Shown: positions 37,379 through 44,590 of the stretch, in pieces
Layout: each line of letters begins with the position of its first letter
How positions within the stretch are numbered: position 1 is the stretch's first letter
Origin: Flavobacterium hydrophilum
Lineage (GTDB): Bacteria > Bacteroidota > Bacteroidia > Flavobacteriales > Flavobacteriaceae
DNA length: 64,000 nt
Direction: 5' to 3'
Assembly (NCBI RefSeq): GCF_003202405.1
Contig: NZ_QJHL01000001.1
Span: 1,612,001-1,676,000 of the forward strand
Translations under genes and position numbers: made by a program
The notes under the pieces: model-generated
Told to the model about the DNA's origin: nothing
The model's database searches: none
Seen by the model: the letters and a program-made list of their open reading frames with translations, nothing else

Positions 37379-38014
37379 ATGAAAACTGCAGAAAAAAATA
37401 CTACAGCTACAAAAGCTAAGACTACAGCAGCAGATAAAAAAACTACTGCACCAAAAAGCAAAACAGCAACACCTAAAACAAACGCAGCAGGAGTTGTAAA
37501 AGCAAAAACATCTGCTGCCGAAGGACTTAGAGAATTGTTTATAGATTCGCTTAAGGATATTTACTGGGCAGAGAAAGCATTGATCAAAGCATTGCCTAAA
37601 ATGGCAAAAAATGCTACTTCTGAAAACCTGGTTAAGGCAATTAAGGATCATTTAGCCGTAACAGAAGAGCAAAAAGAAAGACTTGAAAAAGTGTTTTCAT
37701 TAATAGGTGAAAAGGCTGTTGCCAAAAAATGCGATGCCATGGAAGGTCTTATCAAAGAAGGAGAAAGTATTATGGAAGAAACAGAAAAAGGCCCTGTGCG
37801 TGACGCCGGAATCATAGCTGCATCTCAAAAAATCGAGCATTATGAAATTGCTTCTTATGGAACATTGGCTGCTTTCGCTGTTACTTTAGGTGAAGATGAC
37901 GCAGTTCTTTTACTGGAAAAAACACTGGCAGAAGAAAAAGAAGCTGATACGCTACTGACTGACGCTGCTTACAACAGCATCAATTTTGAGGCTGCCGAAG
38001 AAGAGGAGGAGTAA
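37379..38014 (+). CDS. Ferritin-like DUF892 (YciE/YciF) protein with Lys/Ala/Thr-rich tail
   Basis: Residues 1-47 are a basic, disordered Lys/Thr/Ala tail like histone tails. Residues 48-200 form the DUF892 four-helix ferritin-like bundle (ELFIDSLKDIYWAEKALIKALPKM and the metal-ligand helices with EHYEIASYGTL). It ends in an acidic EEEEE tract. YciF relatives are stress-induced and bind two irons. The basic tail may bind DNA, by analogy with Dps; that is inference. A terminator follows. Confidence 0.9.
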   Translation: MKTAEKNTTATKAKTTAADKKTTAPKSKTATPKTNAAGVVKAKTSAAEGLRELFIDSLKDIYWAEKALIKALPKMAKNATSENLVKAIKDHLAVTEEQKERLEKVFSLIGEKAVAKKCDAMEGLIKEGESIMEETEKGPVRDAGIIAASQKIEHYEIASYGTLAAFAVTLGEDDAVLLLEKTLAEEKEADTLLTDAAYNSINFEAAEEEEE

Positions 38015-38043
38015 GTAAATACGAACTCAAGATTATATTAGTA

Positions 38044-38077
38044 AACCTGTATTGTTATTATGATACAGGTTTTTTTA
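38044..38077 (+). terminator. Terminator of the DUF892 gene
   Basis: AACCTGTAT pairs with ATACAGGTT, followed by TTTTTT. Confidence 0.8.
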
Positions 38078-38177
38078 TCTCTTTATTTAACAGCTCAATG
38101 CCTGTTGCTTTTCAAATAATACCCCAAATGGCATCTGAATTAATTGTCTCTCTATGGAAAATCTCTATGATTATTAT

Positions 38178-38219
38178 AAAAAAAAGCCTTCGCCATATAA
38201 AATTGGGAAGGCTTTTTTA
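38178..38219. terminator. Bidirectional terminator
   Basis: AAAAAAGCCTTC pairs with GAAGGCTTTTTT, with runs on both sides. It serves the minus-strand acidic-protein gene and backs up the preceding one. Confidence 0.75.
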
Positions 38220-38271
38220 TCGTTTTTAATTAGTCCGAGTTTTAAAAAATTAACGGATTCAATCATAGCAA

Positions 38272-38604
38272 CTAATCTATTTTGTAGCCGTCATCAGCGA
38301 AAGTTTCGGGTTCAGTGATTTCTTCCTGATCGTAATTTTCGTCTTCTTCATTCTCTGTTGGATCTTCTTCTTCCGGATTATTTTCTTCAGAATCATCTTC
38401 AAATTCGTCAAGATCAAGTGCGTTTGAGAATTCTGTATCCAGATTTTCGTTTTCTGTAGGTTCAGAAGTTTCCTCTTCGCTCAAAAGATTTTCTTCTTCA
38501 GTGTTTTCCTTTTGGTACTGATCAACATAGCTTTGATTTTCGGGATTCTCGGGGTTGAAATTATCATCGTCCTGATTGTAATTTCTTTCGTTATCTGTTA
38601 TCAT
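38272..38604 (-). CDS. Small Asp/Glu-rich acidic protein
   Basis: 110 residues, with the start taken at ATG 38604 (MITDNERNYNQDD); an upstream in-frame start would add a basic segment of different character. More than a third of the residues are Asp or Glu (FEDDSEENNPEEEDPTENEE), so it is intrinsically disordered and strongly anionic. No family. It is next to another small hydrophilic gene. Confidence 0.7.
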   Translation of the reverse strand: MITDNERNYNQDDDNFNPENPENQSYVDQYQKENTEEENLLSEEETSEPTENENLDTEFSNALDLDEFEDDSEENNPEEEDPTENEEDENYDQEEITEPETFADDGYKID

Positions 38605-38723
38605 AATAGTATTTTTAAGAGTTAATTGTTTACGATGCTTGCTTTTCAGTTTATTAGCTTTCTTAAAGTTAAGCACAAGACCCAGGGGCATCATTCATTT
38701 TGATGTTAATAATTTGAAATAAA

Positions 38724-38948
38724 TTAGCTGTTGGTAGCAGCACTTCCGGAACTTCCTGCGCCTCCTGAATTATTATTGCCATCTTCTTCTTCATAACGGT
38801 TCGGATCGGTCCCATCCTCATCACGCTGGTCGTCCCAGTCTCCGGTGTTGGCTTCTTCACGCTCATCATTGTTTTGTTCCTGAGCAAGCTGTGCGTGATA
38901 CGGGCATTTTGCTAATTCTTCGCTGGTGTAGTTATTTGAATTTTCCAT
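38724..38948 (-). CDS. Small hydrophilic Gly/Asn/Asp-rich protein
   Basis: 74 residues. It starts MENSNNYTSEELAKCPYHAQ with a CPYH segment that could bind metal, then TGDWDDQRDEDGTDPNRYEEED and a Gly/Ser tail. No domain recognised. It is similar in start and GDW motif to the protein at 35372. Divergent from oxyR. Confidence 0.65.
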   Translation of the reverse strand: MENSNNYTSEELAKCPYHAQLAQEQNNDEREEANTGDWDDQRDEDGTDPNRYEEEDGNNNSGGAGSSGSAATNS

Positions 38949-39166
38949 GATATAAATTTTTAAGTTATTAATATTCTTAAAATTAAGTTTATAGCACGAC
39001 TCTTTCTTATAACAACTGCTGCATTTCTTATTAAATTATCATATATCATTTAAAGTTTGAGATTCGAAATTTCATATTTTATAACATCAGCGCAGTTACG
39101 GTAACCCATAAAGTTTCATAATTCAAATTGATATTTATTTATCTTTATAAAATAAAAGTATAAGCA

Positions 39167-40138
39167 ATGACCATTCAGCAGTTAAAATATATTGTAGCTT
39201 TAGACGAAGAACGCCACTTTGCACGGGCAGCAGAAGTGTGTATGGTTACACAGCCCGGGCTTACGATTCAGTTGAAAAATCTCGAAGAAGAAATTGGAAT
39301 CAAGATTTTTGACCGAAATAAAGTGCCACTAACACCTACAATTTTAGGAACCGAGATTATCAATAAAGCAAAAAAAATCCTGCGCCAAGCCGATGAAATC
39401 AGGGATTTTGTGGTAAACGAAAAAAACCTGCTGGAAGGGGAGTTGAAGCTGGGTATTATTTCGACTTTATCACCTTATTTAATTCCGTTGTTTATCAAGG
39501 CAATGAAAGAAGCGACGCCAAATGTCCGTTTCATCATTCGCGAATCCAATACGGGACAGCTGATGAAAGATCTGGAAACAGGAACCATTGATGTCGCCAT
39601 TATGGCAACACCTACCGGAAATGCCAATTTAATCGAACATCCTGTTTTTAAGGAACCTTTTGTAGCTTACCTGAATGAAGGGCATCCCATGGCAAAAGAA
39701 GACTTTTATGAATTACAGCCGACTGATAAAACAGAATTGCTCTTGCTGCACCACGAGTTTTGCTACAATGCACAGCTTTTGGATATCTGCGGATTAAAAA
39801 CCTCAGACAAAATAAAAGAACAGTTTACCTACGACATCAGCTCTATCGAAACCTTAAAAAACCTGGTGCGTGCCCAATTGGGATTTGCTATAATTCCGCA
39901 GCTTTCCGTTTTAAACGAAACCGAATCAGGACTTTTTAAACCCTTTAAAGAACCCATTCCGGTACGCGAAATCAGCCTGGTGGTTTCAGATTCGTTCTCA
40001 AAAAAATTGTTACTCGAAAAAATGAACGAAGCCATATGGAATTGCCTTCCGGAGTCTCTCAAAAAAAACTTCAGCTACCGAAAAATCCGCTGGAACGATT
40101 CGCCTTATTTTGTAAAAGAAGTGAGTAAATATATGTAA
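39167..40138 (+). CDS. oxyR: OxyR-type LysR-family peroxide sensor
   Basis: 323 residues. The winged HTH at 1-60 is MTIQQLKYIVALDEERHFAR with AEVCMVTQPGLTIQLKNLE. The sensor domain has redox cysteines at residues 199 and 208 (FCYNAQLLDIC), exactly the E. coli OxyR positions and spacing, so a peroxide-activated disulfide switch is well supported. Its neighbours (OsmC, DUF892 ferritin-like) are plausible targets. A terminator follows at once. A gutted second copy of the gene lies at 57686-57996. Confidence 0.95.
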   Translation: MTIQQLKYIVALDEERHFARAAEVCMVTQPGLTIQLKNLEEEIGIKIFDRNKVPLTPTILGTEIINKAKKILRQADEIRDFVVNEKNLLEGELKLGIISTLSPYLIPLFIKAMKEATPNVRFIIRESNTGQLMKDLETGTIDVAIMATPTGNANLIEHPVFKEPFVAYLNEGHPMAKEDFYELQPTDKTELLLLHHEFCYNAQLLDICGLKTSDKIKEQFTYDISSIETLKNLVRAQLGFAIIPQLSVLNETESGLFKPFKEPIPVREISLVVSDSFSKKLLLEKMNEAIWNCLPESLKKNFSYRKIRWNDSPYFVKEVSKYM

Positions 40139-40140
40139 TA

Positions 40141-40170
40141 CAAATGCCTGACATTACTGTCAGGCATTTT
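40141..40170 (+). terminator. Terminator of oxyR
   Basis: AAATGCCTGACA pairs with TGTCAGGCATTT around TTAC, followed by a T-rich run. Confidence 0.85.
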
Positions 40171-40240
40171 GATTTTTTTTTAAACACATAGAATCATAGC
40201 TATAACCCTTTGAACGACAAGGAAAAGTTATGTATTTAGT

Positions 40241-40340
40241 TTATAATTCATAATTCATAACTCATAATTCATAACTCATAATTCATAACTCATAATTCAT
40301 AACTCATAATTCATAACTCATAATTCATAATTTATAATTT
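40241..40340. repeat. 14-bp AT-rich tandem repeat
   Basis: About seven near-perfect copies of ATAATTCATAACTC. It reaches into the 3' end of the hydrolase gene, whose stop codon lies at its edge. A related single copy (TTATGAATTATGAGTT) lies near 63555. Confidence 0.85.
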
Positions 40341-41132
40341 CTTAGAAGCTTCAATAATCACATTAGCCACTTTTACCGGTTGTGAGATAAAAACCACGTG
40401 GCTTCCTTTTATTTCTGTAATTTTTGTATTAGAACGTTTGTACATGTTACGCTGAATATCCGGTGTAATACTTTTATCTTCAGTGGCTACAATTCCGTAC
40501 GAAGGTTTGTCTCTCCACGCAGCTTTTGTAACAGGTGTTAAAAATCCTTTAGCGTGAAAAGCACCTTGTGAAGCATACATAAAATCAGCTTGTTCTTTAC
40601 TCAAATCCCCTGCAAAACCAGCGTGAAATTTAGCCTTATCATAATAAGCAATTCCTTTGTCATCCGGAGCCAATACACCATTTTCAGGAGCAGGAGGAGC
40701 GGTTTGCAGCCATTGAACAGAATTTTCGCCATTATCAGGTTGTAAAGCCGCTACATAAACCAAAGCCGCTACTTTAGGATGATTTCCGGCTTCTGTAATG
40801 ACAGTGCCGCCCCAGGAATGTCCCACCAAAATAGTTGGTCCGTCTTGTCTGTCAAGTGCTAAGTTGGTCGCTGCAACATCATCTTCCAAAGAACTTAACG
40901 GATTTTGAACGATAGTTACATGATACCCTTTTTTACTCAAAACTTCATAAAGCCCTTTCCACCCCGAACCGTCTGCGAAAGCGCCGTGAACCAATACCAC
41001 ATTTTTAATTTGTACAGCAGCAGCAGCTTTAGCCTGTGCACTGGCATTTACACTTGTAAACAGTAAACTTAAGATCAAAGCGGCGAACACGAAATAAGAT
41101 TTCAATTGTTCTTTTATAGATAGTGTTTTCAT
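40332..41132 (-). CDS. Exported alpha/beta hydrolase
   Basis: 266 residues with a signal peptide to ASAQA (residue 34). The fold shows NVVLVHGAFADGSGW (oxyanion HG), the nucleophile elbow GHSWGG and the catalytic His in GSHVVFIS. It resembles the salicylate esterase-like/EstC group of small alpha/beta hydrolases. The substrate is unknown. Its 3' end runs into a tandem repeat array. Confidence 0.88.
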   Translation of the reverse strand: MKTLSIKEQLKSYFVFAALILSLLFTSVNASAQAKAAAAVQIKNVVLVHGAFADGSGWKGLYEVLSKKGYHVTIVQNPLSSLEDDVAATNLALDRQDGPTILVGHSWGGTVITEAGNHPKVAALVYVAALQPDNGENSVQWLQTAPPAPENGVLAPDDKGIAYYDKAKFHAGFAGDLSKEQADFMYASQGAFHAKGFLTPVTKAAWRDKPSYGIVATEDKSITPDIQRNMYKRSNTKITEIKGSHVVFISQPVKVANVIIEASKKL

Positions 41133-41151
41133 AATTTTAGATTTTTTAAAT

Positions 41152-41212
41152 TAATATTGATATTGATTTTTGAAATTGATATTGACTTTTGATATTGACT
41201 TTTGATATTGAA
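41152..41212. repeat. Short tandem repeats of TTGATATTGA type
   Basis: Several imperfect copies of ATTGACTTTTGAT and TTGATATTGA fill the spacer between the osmC and hydrolase genes. A similar motif is at 63612-63640. No function seen. Confidence 0.5.
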
Positions 41213-41214
41213 AT

Positions 41215-41631
41215 TTAATTCAACGTAACAGTTAAGCTAATTTCAGTATTAAGCAATTTAGAAATAGGACAAATTTCCTTTGCTTTCTGTGCTGCCTGCT
41301 GAAAATCTTCTGCAGAAATCCCGGGTACTTTTCCGGTTAGTTCCAATTGAATCAAAGTGATGGTTCCGTCTTCGAAAGTAACTTTGGCTACCGTATCCAA
41401 ATCTTCAGGAACAAAACCGGCTTCAGAAAGTAGAAAGCTCAATTGCATCGTAAAACAGCCGGAATGTGCCGCTGCGATTAATTCTTCAGGATTCGTTCCT
41501 ACACCCTGGTCAAAACGGGTTTTAAAAGATAATTGTGCTTCGTTTAGGGTGGTGCTTTGTGTACTGATAGTTCCTTTTCCGTCCATTCCAGTACCTTTCC
41601 AGTTTGCGTTTGCTCTTCTTGTAAATTTCAT
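41215..41631 (-). CDS. OsmC/Ohr-family peroxiredoxin
   Basis: 138 residues. The two conserved redox cysteines are in HSGCFTM (about residue 58) and EICPIS (about residue 121), with the catalytic Arg in the KTRFDQG segment. It reduces organic hydroperoxides. It lies in a stretch with oxyR and is read toward the hydrolase gene (82-base gap). OsmC rather than Ohr, from the GKGTISTQS start. Confidence 0.93.
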   Translation of the reverse strand: MKFTRRANANWKGTGMDGKGTISTQSTTLNEAQLSFKTRFDQGVGTNPEELIAAAHSGCFTMQLSFLLSEAGFVPEDLDTVAKVTFEDGTITLIQLELTGKVPGISAEDFQQAAQKAKEICPISKLLNTEISLTVTLN

Positions 41632-41920
41632 GATTGCTATTTTTAAAGTTGTTATTTAATTTTCAAATCAGTTGTTTGATTTTGATGAAGCAAAGGTATA
41701 GGGAAGGTGCTTATAAATCAAATTAATAATTTTTCAGTGTTATTAAATTATTTTATAATAATTGATTTTCAAGAGCTTAATAAGGATATTAACCGTTACA
41801 AATATTTAATTCTTTTCTAATAACTCAAAAAATAGAGGCAATCGACTTAGTGATAAATGCTTTATTTTTGCAGTAAACAGATTAAATAATCACCGCTTAT
41901 TCGCAGTAACACCTCTTACT

Positions 41921-42484
41921 ATGCACGAAAAATTAAGGCAACATATAGAAAAAATAGTACCACTTACAGATGATGAGTTTGCGTTTATAAGTGCACATTT
42001 TACCACTAAAAAATTTAAGAAACACCAATTTATGATACAGGAAGGCGATACAGTCAGGTATTGTTATTTTGTAATTTCCGGGCTTTTAAAACTCGTTCAT
42101 ACCGATAAGGGAGGAAAACCACACATTGTTTCTTTTGCCATGGAAGATTGGTGGGAAAGTGATTATTACGCCTTTTTTACGCAGACCGAAGCCACATTGT
42201 CCTTAGAATGTTTAGAAGACACGGAAGTGTTGTGCTGTACCCTCGAAGATTATAATAAACTTTGCAACGGCCTCCAAAAAATGCAGCGCTTCTTTCTCGA
42301 AAAAGCCAATTTTGGTTTCCTGGGTTCACAACGCCGAATCATTTCATGGCTTACTTCCAACTCCAAAGAGCGTTACGAACAGCTGATCAAACAATATCCA
42401 TCCCTAATGCAGCGCGTTCCCAAAAGTTTAATTGCTTCTTATCTGGGTGTGTCGCGCGAAACGTTAAGCCGTTTATCCGCTTAG
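41921..42484 (+). CDS. Crp/Fnr-family cyclic-nucleotide-binding regulator
   Basis: 187 residues: a cupin-like cNMP-binding domain at 10-120 (MIQEGDTVRYCYFVISGLLKL), dimer helix, and a C-terminal HTH whose recognition helix is in IASYLGVSRETLSRL. The protein stops almost at the end of that helix, normal for the short Bacteroidota members. No Fnr cysteine cluster is present. It is placed 92 bases before a RidA gene, which it may control. Confidence 0.92.
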   Translation: MHEKLRQHIEKIVPLTDDEFAFISAHFTTKKFKKHQFMIQEGDTVRYCYFVISGLLKLVHTDKGGKPHIVSFAMEDWWESDYYAFFTQTEATLSLECLEDTEVLCCTLEDYNKLCNGLQKMQRFFLEKANFGFLGSQRRIISWLTSNSKERYEQLIKQYPSLMQRVPKSLIASYLGVSRETLSRLSA

Positions 42485-42576
42485 TGTGATATAGCTCACT
42501 TTATATTCGTGATGTATGTCAAGTCCGGATTTAGGGATAATCAGGAACTTTGCTTTGCAAATTTAAAATAGCAGTT

Positions 42577-43047
42577 ATGAAAAAAATCACGACGATTTTA
42601 GCTGTCATAGTATTCACAATAGTGTCTGGAACGGCACAAAATAAAAACGCAAAGCAAATGGAAAAACACATCACAAATCCGTGGAAATGGCAGGACGAAC
42701 GCAGTTATGTTCAGGCTGTCGAAGTAAAACAGCCGGCAGGAACCTTATATGTTTCGGGTCAGGCTGCTGTCAACGCTGACGGAACATCAAGCACCGAAGA
42801 CATGAAATCTCAAATCATTTTAGCGCTCCAAAATCTGGAAACGGTCGTTACCCAGGCAGGTTACGAACCCAATGGAATTGTCAGACTCACTATTTATACA
42901 ACTTCTTCAGCGGAGTTTTGGCCTCATTTTTCGCTTTTTCAGGATTGGATTGCCAAACACGGCATTAAACAAGCCACCACTTTAATGGAAGTTAAAAGTC
43001 TTTTTGAAACGCTAAAAATCGAATTTGAAGCTACCGTTGTAAAGTGA
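42577..43047 (+). CDS. RidA/YjgF-family protein with signal peptide
   Basis: The start is set at ATG 42577 (MKKITTILAVIVFTIVSGTAQ), which is a good signal peptide ending at about residue 21; an upstream ATG at 42550 only adds a short mixed segment. The RidA fold covers residues about 30-156 (TLYVSGQAAVNADG, LQNLETVVTQAGY). Cytoplasmic RidA enzymes deaminate reactive enamines. In this copy the substrate-binding Arg appears in GIVRLTIY, but the C-terminal Glu region is changed. A periplasmic location is unusual. Confidence 0.85.
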   Translation: MKKITTILAVIVFTIVSGTAQNKNAKQMEKHITNPWKWQDERSYVQAVEVKQPAGTLYVSGQAAVNADGTSSTEDMKSQIILALQNLETVVTQAGYEPNGIVRLTIYTTSSAEFWPHFSLFQDWIAKHGIKQATTLMEVKSLFETLKIEFEATVVK

Positions 43048-43071
43048 TTTAATTTAGCAGCAATAGTATTG

Positions 43072-43112
43072 GGGGATATCTTAAAACAGAAGTTTTGGAT
43101 ATCCCTTTTTTT
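43072..43112 (+). terminator. Terminator of the ridA-like gene
   Basis: GGGATATC pairs with GATATCCC, extended by TTAAAAC/GTTTTG pairing, followed by TTTTTTT. Confidence 0.8.
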
Positions 43113-43314
43113 GTTGTCGTGAAAAAAACTGTTTGTCTTATCATATTTTAATTAAAACTTAGTTTAAAGTCGGAGACGTTTGCCAGCGGTAAGAAAGTAA
43201 CTTGATGGAGCAGGGGAGTATCAACGATAAACTTTCATAAAAAATTTTACAAGCCATGCCAATACCAACTTCTTTTCACCTAAACAAAAAATTGATTTAT
43301 CTGTTTACACTTTG

Positions 43315-43322
43315 TACTTTTG
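43315..43322 (+). promoter_or_regulatory. -7 element inside the extended SpoU ORF
   Basis: TACTTTTG lies 20 bases after TTG (43292-43294) and 5 bases before the ATG at 43328. It argues for starting the gene at 43328. Confidence 0.45.
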
Positions 43323-43327
43323 CCGTT

Positions 43328-43786
43328 ATGAATGACAATTTTGTAAATGAATACTTTGGTATCGGCATCCACAATGGTAAAACGCCTGAAAATTTGGGTG
43401 TTTTGTGGCGATCGGCTCAAAATTTAGGCGCTACTTTTATATTTACCATAGGCAATCGATATGCCAAACAAGCCTGTGATACCCATAATGCGGTAAAAGC
43501 AATTCCGTATTTTCACTATGATACTTTTGAAGCTTTTTTCGAAAACTTACCCAAAGGAGCCCGATTGGTGGGTGTTGAATTAAATGAAAAGGCCTCCGAT
43601 TTAGAAACCTTTGAACATCCAAGACGCTGTGTGTACTTATTAGGTGCAGAAGATCATGGTTTGCCTTTGAAAACAATGAAAAAATGCCATCATTTAGTGA
43701 AATTCAAATCTATAAAAAGCTTAAACGTAGCGGTGGCAGGAACGATTGTGATGTATGACAGGAATTTGGCTAAGCCGAGGTCTTAA
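43328..43786 (+). CDS. SpoU/TrmH-family RNA 2'-O-methyltransferase
   Basis: 152 residues from ATG 43328. The ATG at 43256 would prepend 24 residues unlike the family. The SPOUT knot motifs are GIHNGKTPENLGVLWRSA (motif 1, conserved Asn and Arg), VYLLGAEDHGLP (motif 2) and KSLNVAVAGTIVMYD (motif 3). It transfers a methyl group from SAM to a ribose in tRNA or rRNA; which nucleotide cannot be told. It is monocistronic. Confidence 0.9.
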   Translation: MNDNFVNEYFGIGIHNGKTPENLGVLWRSAQNLGATFIFTIGNRYAKQACDTHNAVKAIPYFHYDTFEAFFENLPKGARLVGVELNEKASDLETFEHPRRCVYLLGAEDHGLPLKTMKKCHHLVKFKSIKSLNVAVAGTIVMYDRNLAKPRS

Positions 43787-43805
43787 AATACAAGCTTTGA
43801 GATTG

Positions 43806-44502
43806 CTATTTTTTTATTTGCTGAATATTTTTTTCAATATATTTCAAATAGATTGCGTCGTCACTTTTACTACTCCAATCTTCATTTATTAAATCCCAAT
43901 CATTTTGAAAAATCTCTTGGATTAATGGTGAAATTTGAAAATATTTTATTTCCTTTTTCCCCCCCCAAGACATCATGATATGATATTTGGATAAAACTTC
44001 TTACGTTAACACCTCCATAATCTATAAGATTTTGACGAGTTATAAATTCATCTTGAAAGCTATTGACGTTGTCGAATTCATATATTAGACCTTCGTTTTC
44101 ACCACTCAATTTACCGTTTGGATTAAGATACTCTATCACTGGAATACTTAGTTCTTCACGATTTTTTTTAGTTATGCTAAGAAATGAAATCTGTTTTTCA
44201 ATTTCAAAATCTGATATTTTACTATTGTTATTAAAAACAAGCCATTTGGTTACTTGATTGGATTTTGTTGAATCAATAAATAATTGTGTCCTTTGAATCT
44301 CTATTCTTGGAGTATTTTCAGATTCCATTATTTCCATTTGTCTTTTGGAAATGTTATTTGCTTGAAAGGAAACAAAAATACTTGTTATAGTTAATACAGT
44401 AGCCGCTAAAACTTCAAAAAATATTTTGTTTCGTTTTAGGAAACCACGCAGTTTGATTATTTTACTTTTCATAGTTTGATTTAGAAATTGTATAAATGAC
44501 AT
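43806..44502 (-). CDS. Single-pass membrane protein with slippery G8 tract (two C-termini possible)
   Basis: The N-terminus has a basic stretch and one membrane helix (EVLAATVLTITSIFVSFQANN), then about 150 soluble residues. As written, the frame stops at 43900 with a 200-residue product (start ATG 44502; M at 44472 is also possible). A run of eight G on the coding strand (43966-43959) lies 19 codons before that stop. With seven G the frame continues for 50 sensible residues (including NDWDLINEDWSSKSDDAIYL) to a stop at 43806. The longer form looks like the ancestral protein. The tract may vary in length, or the assembly may hold one base too many. Function unknown; it is at the edge of the accessory island. 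Confidence 0.65.
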
Positions 44503-44590
44503 TTTTGACTTCAATCATTTAAAATTCGATCAAAATCTTTGTATTTTTTTTACTATTATTTTAATAATGATATCGAGTTATTATAACCTT

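Noticed and set aside
37370..37651. Cys- and Ser-rich reading frame opposite the DUF892 gene
   Set aside because: It is the antisense image of the Lys/Ala/Thr-rich coding sequence, whose composition creates Cys/Phe codons on the other strand.
38669..38887. Reading frame overlapping the small protein at 38724
   Set aside because: Out-of-frame shadow of the 74-residue gene, which has the better start and composition.
40241..40340. Regular repeats that might be a CRISPR array
   Set aside because: The 14-base units are contiguous with no unique spacers, and no cas genes are present.
43256..43327. Longer start for the SpoU methyltransferase
   Set aside because: The extra 24 residues do not resemble the family, and a promoter element lies within them.
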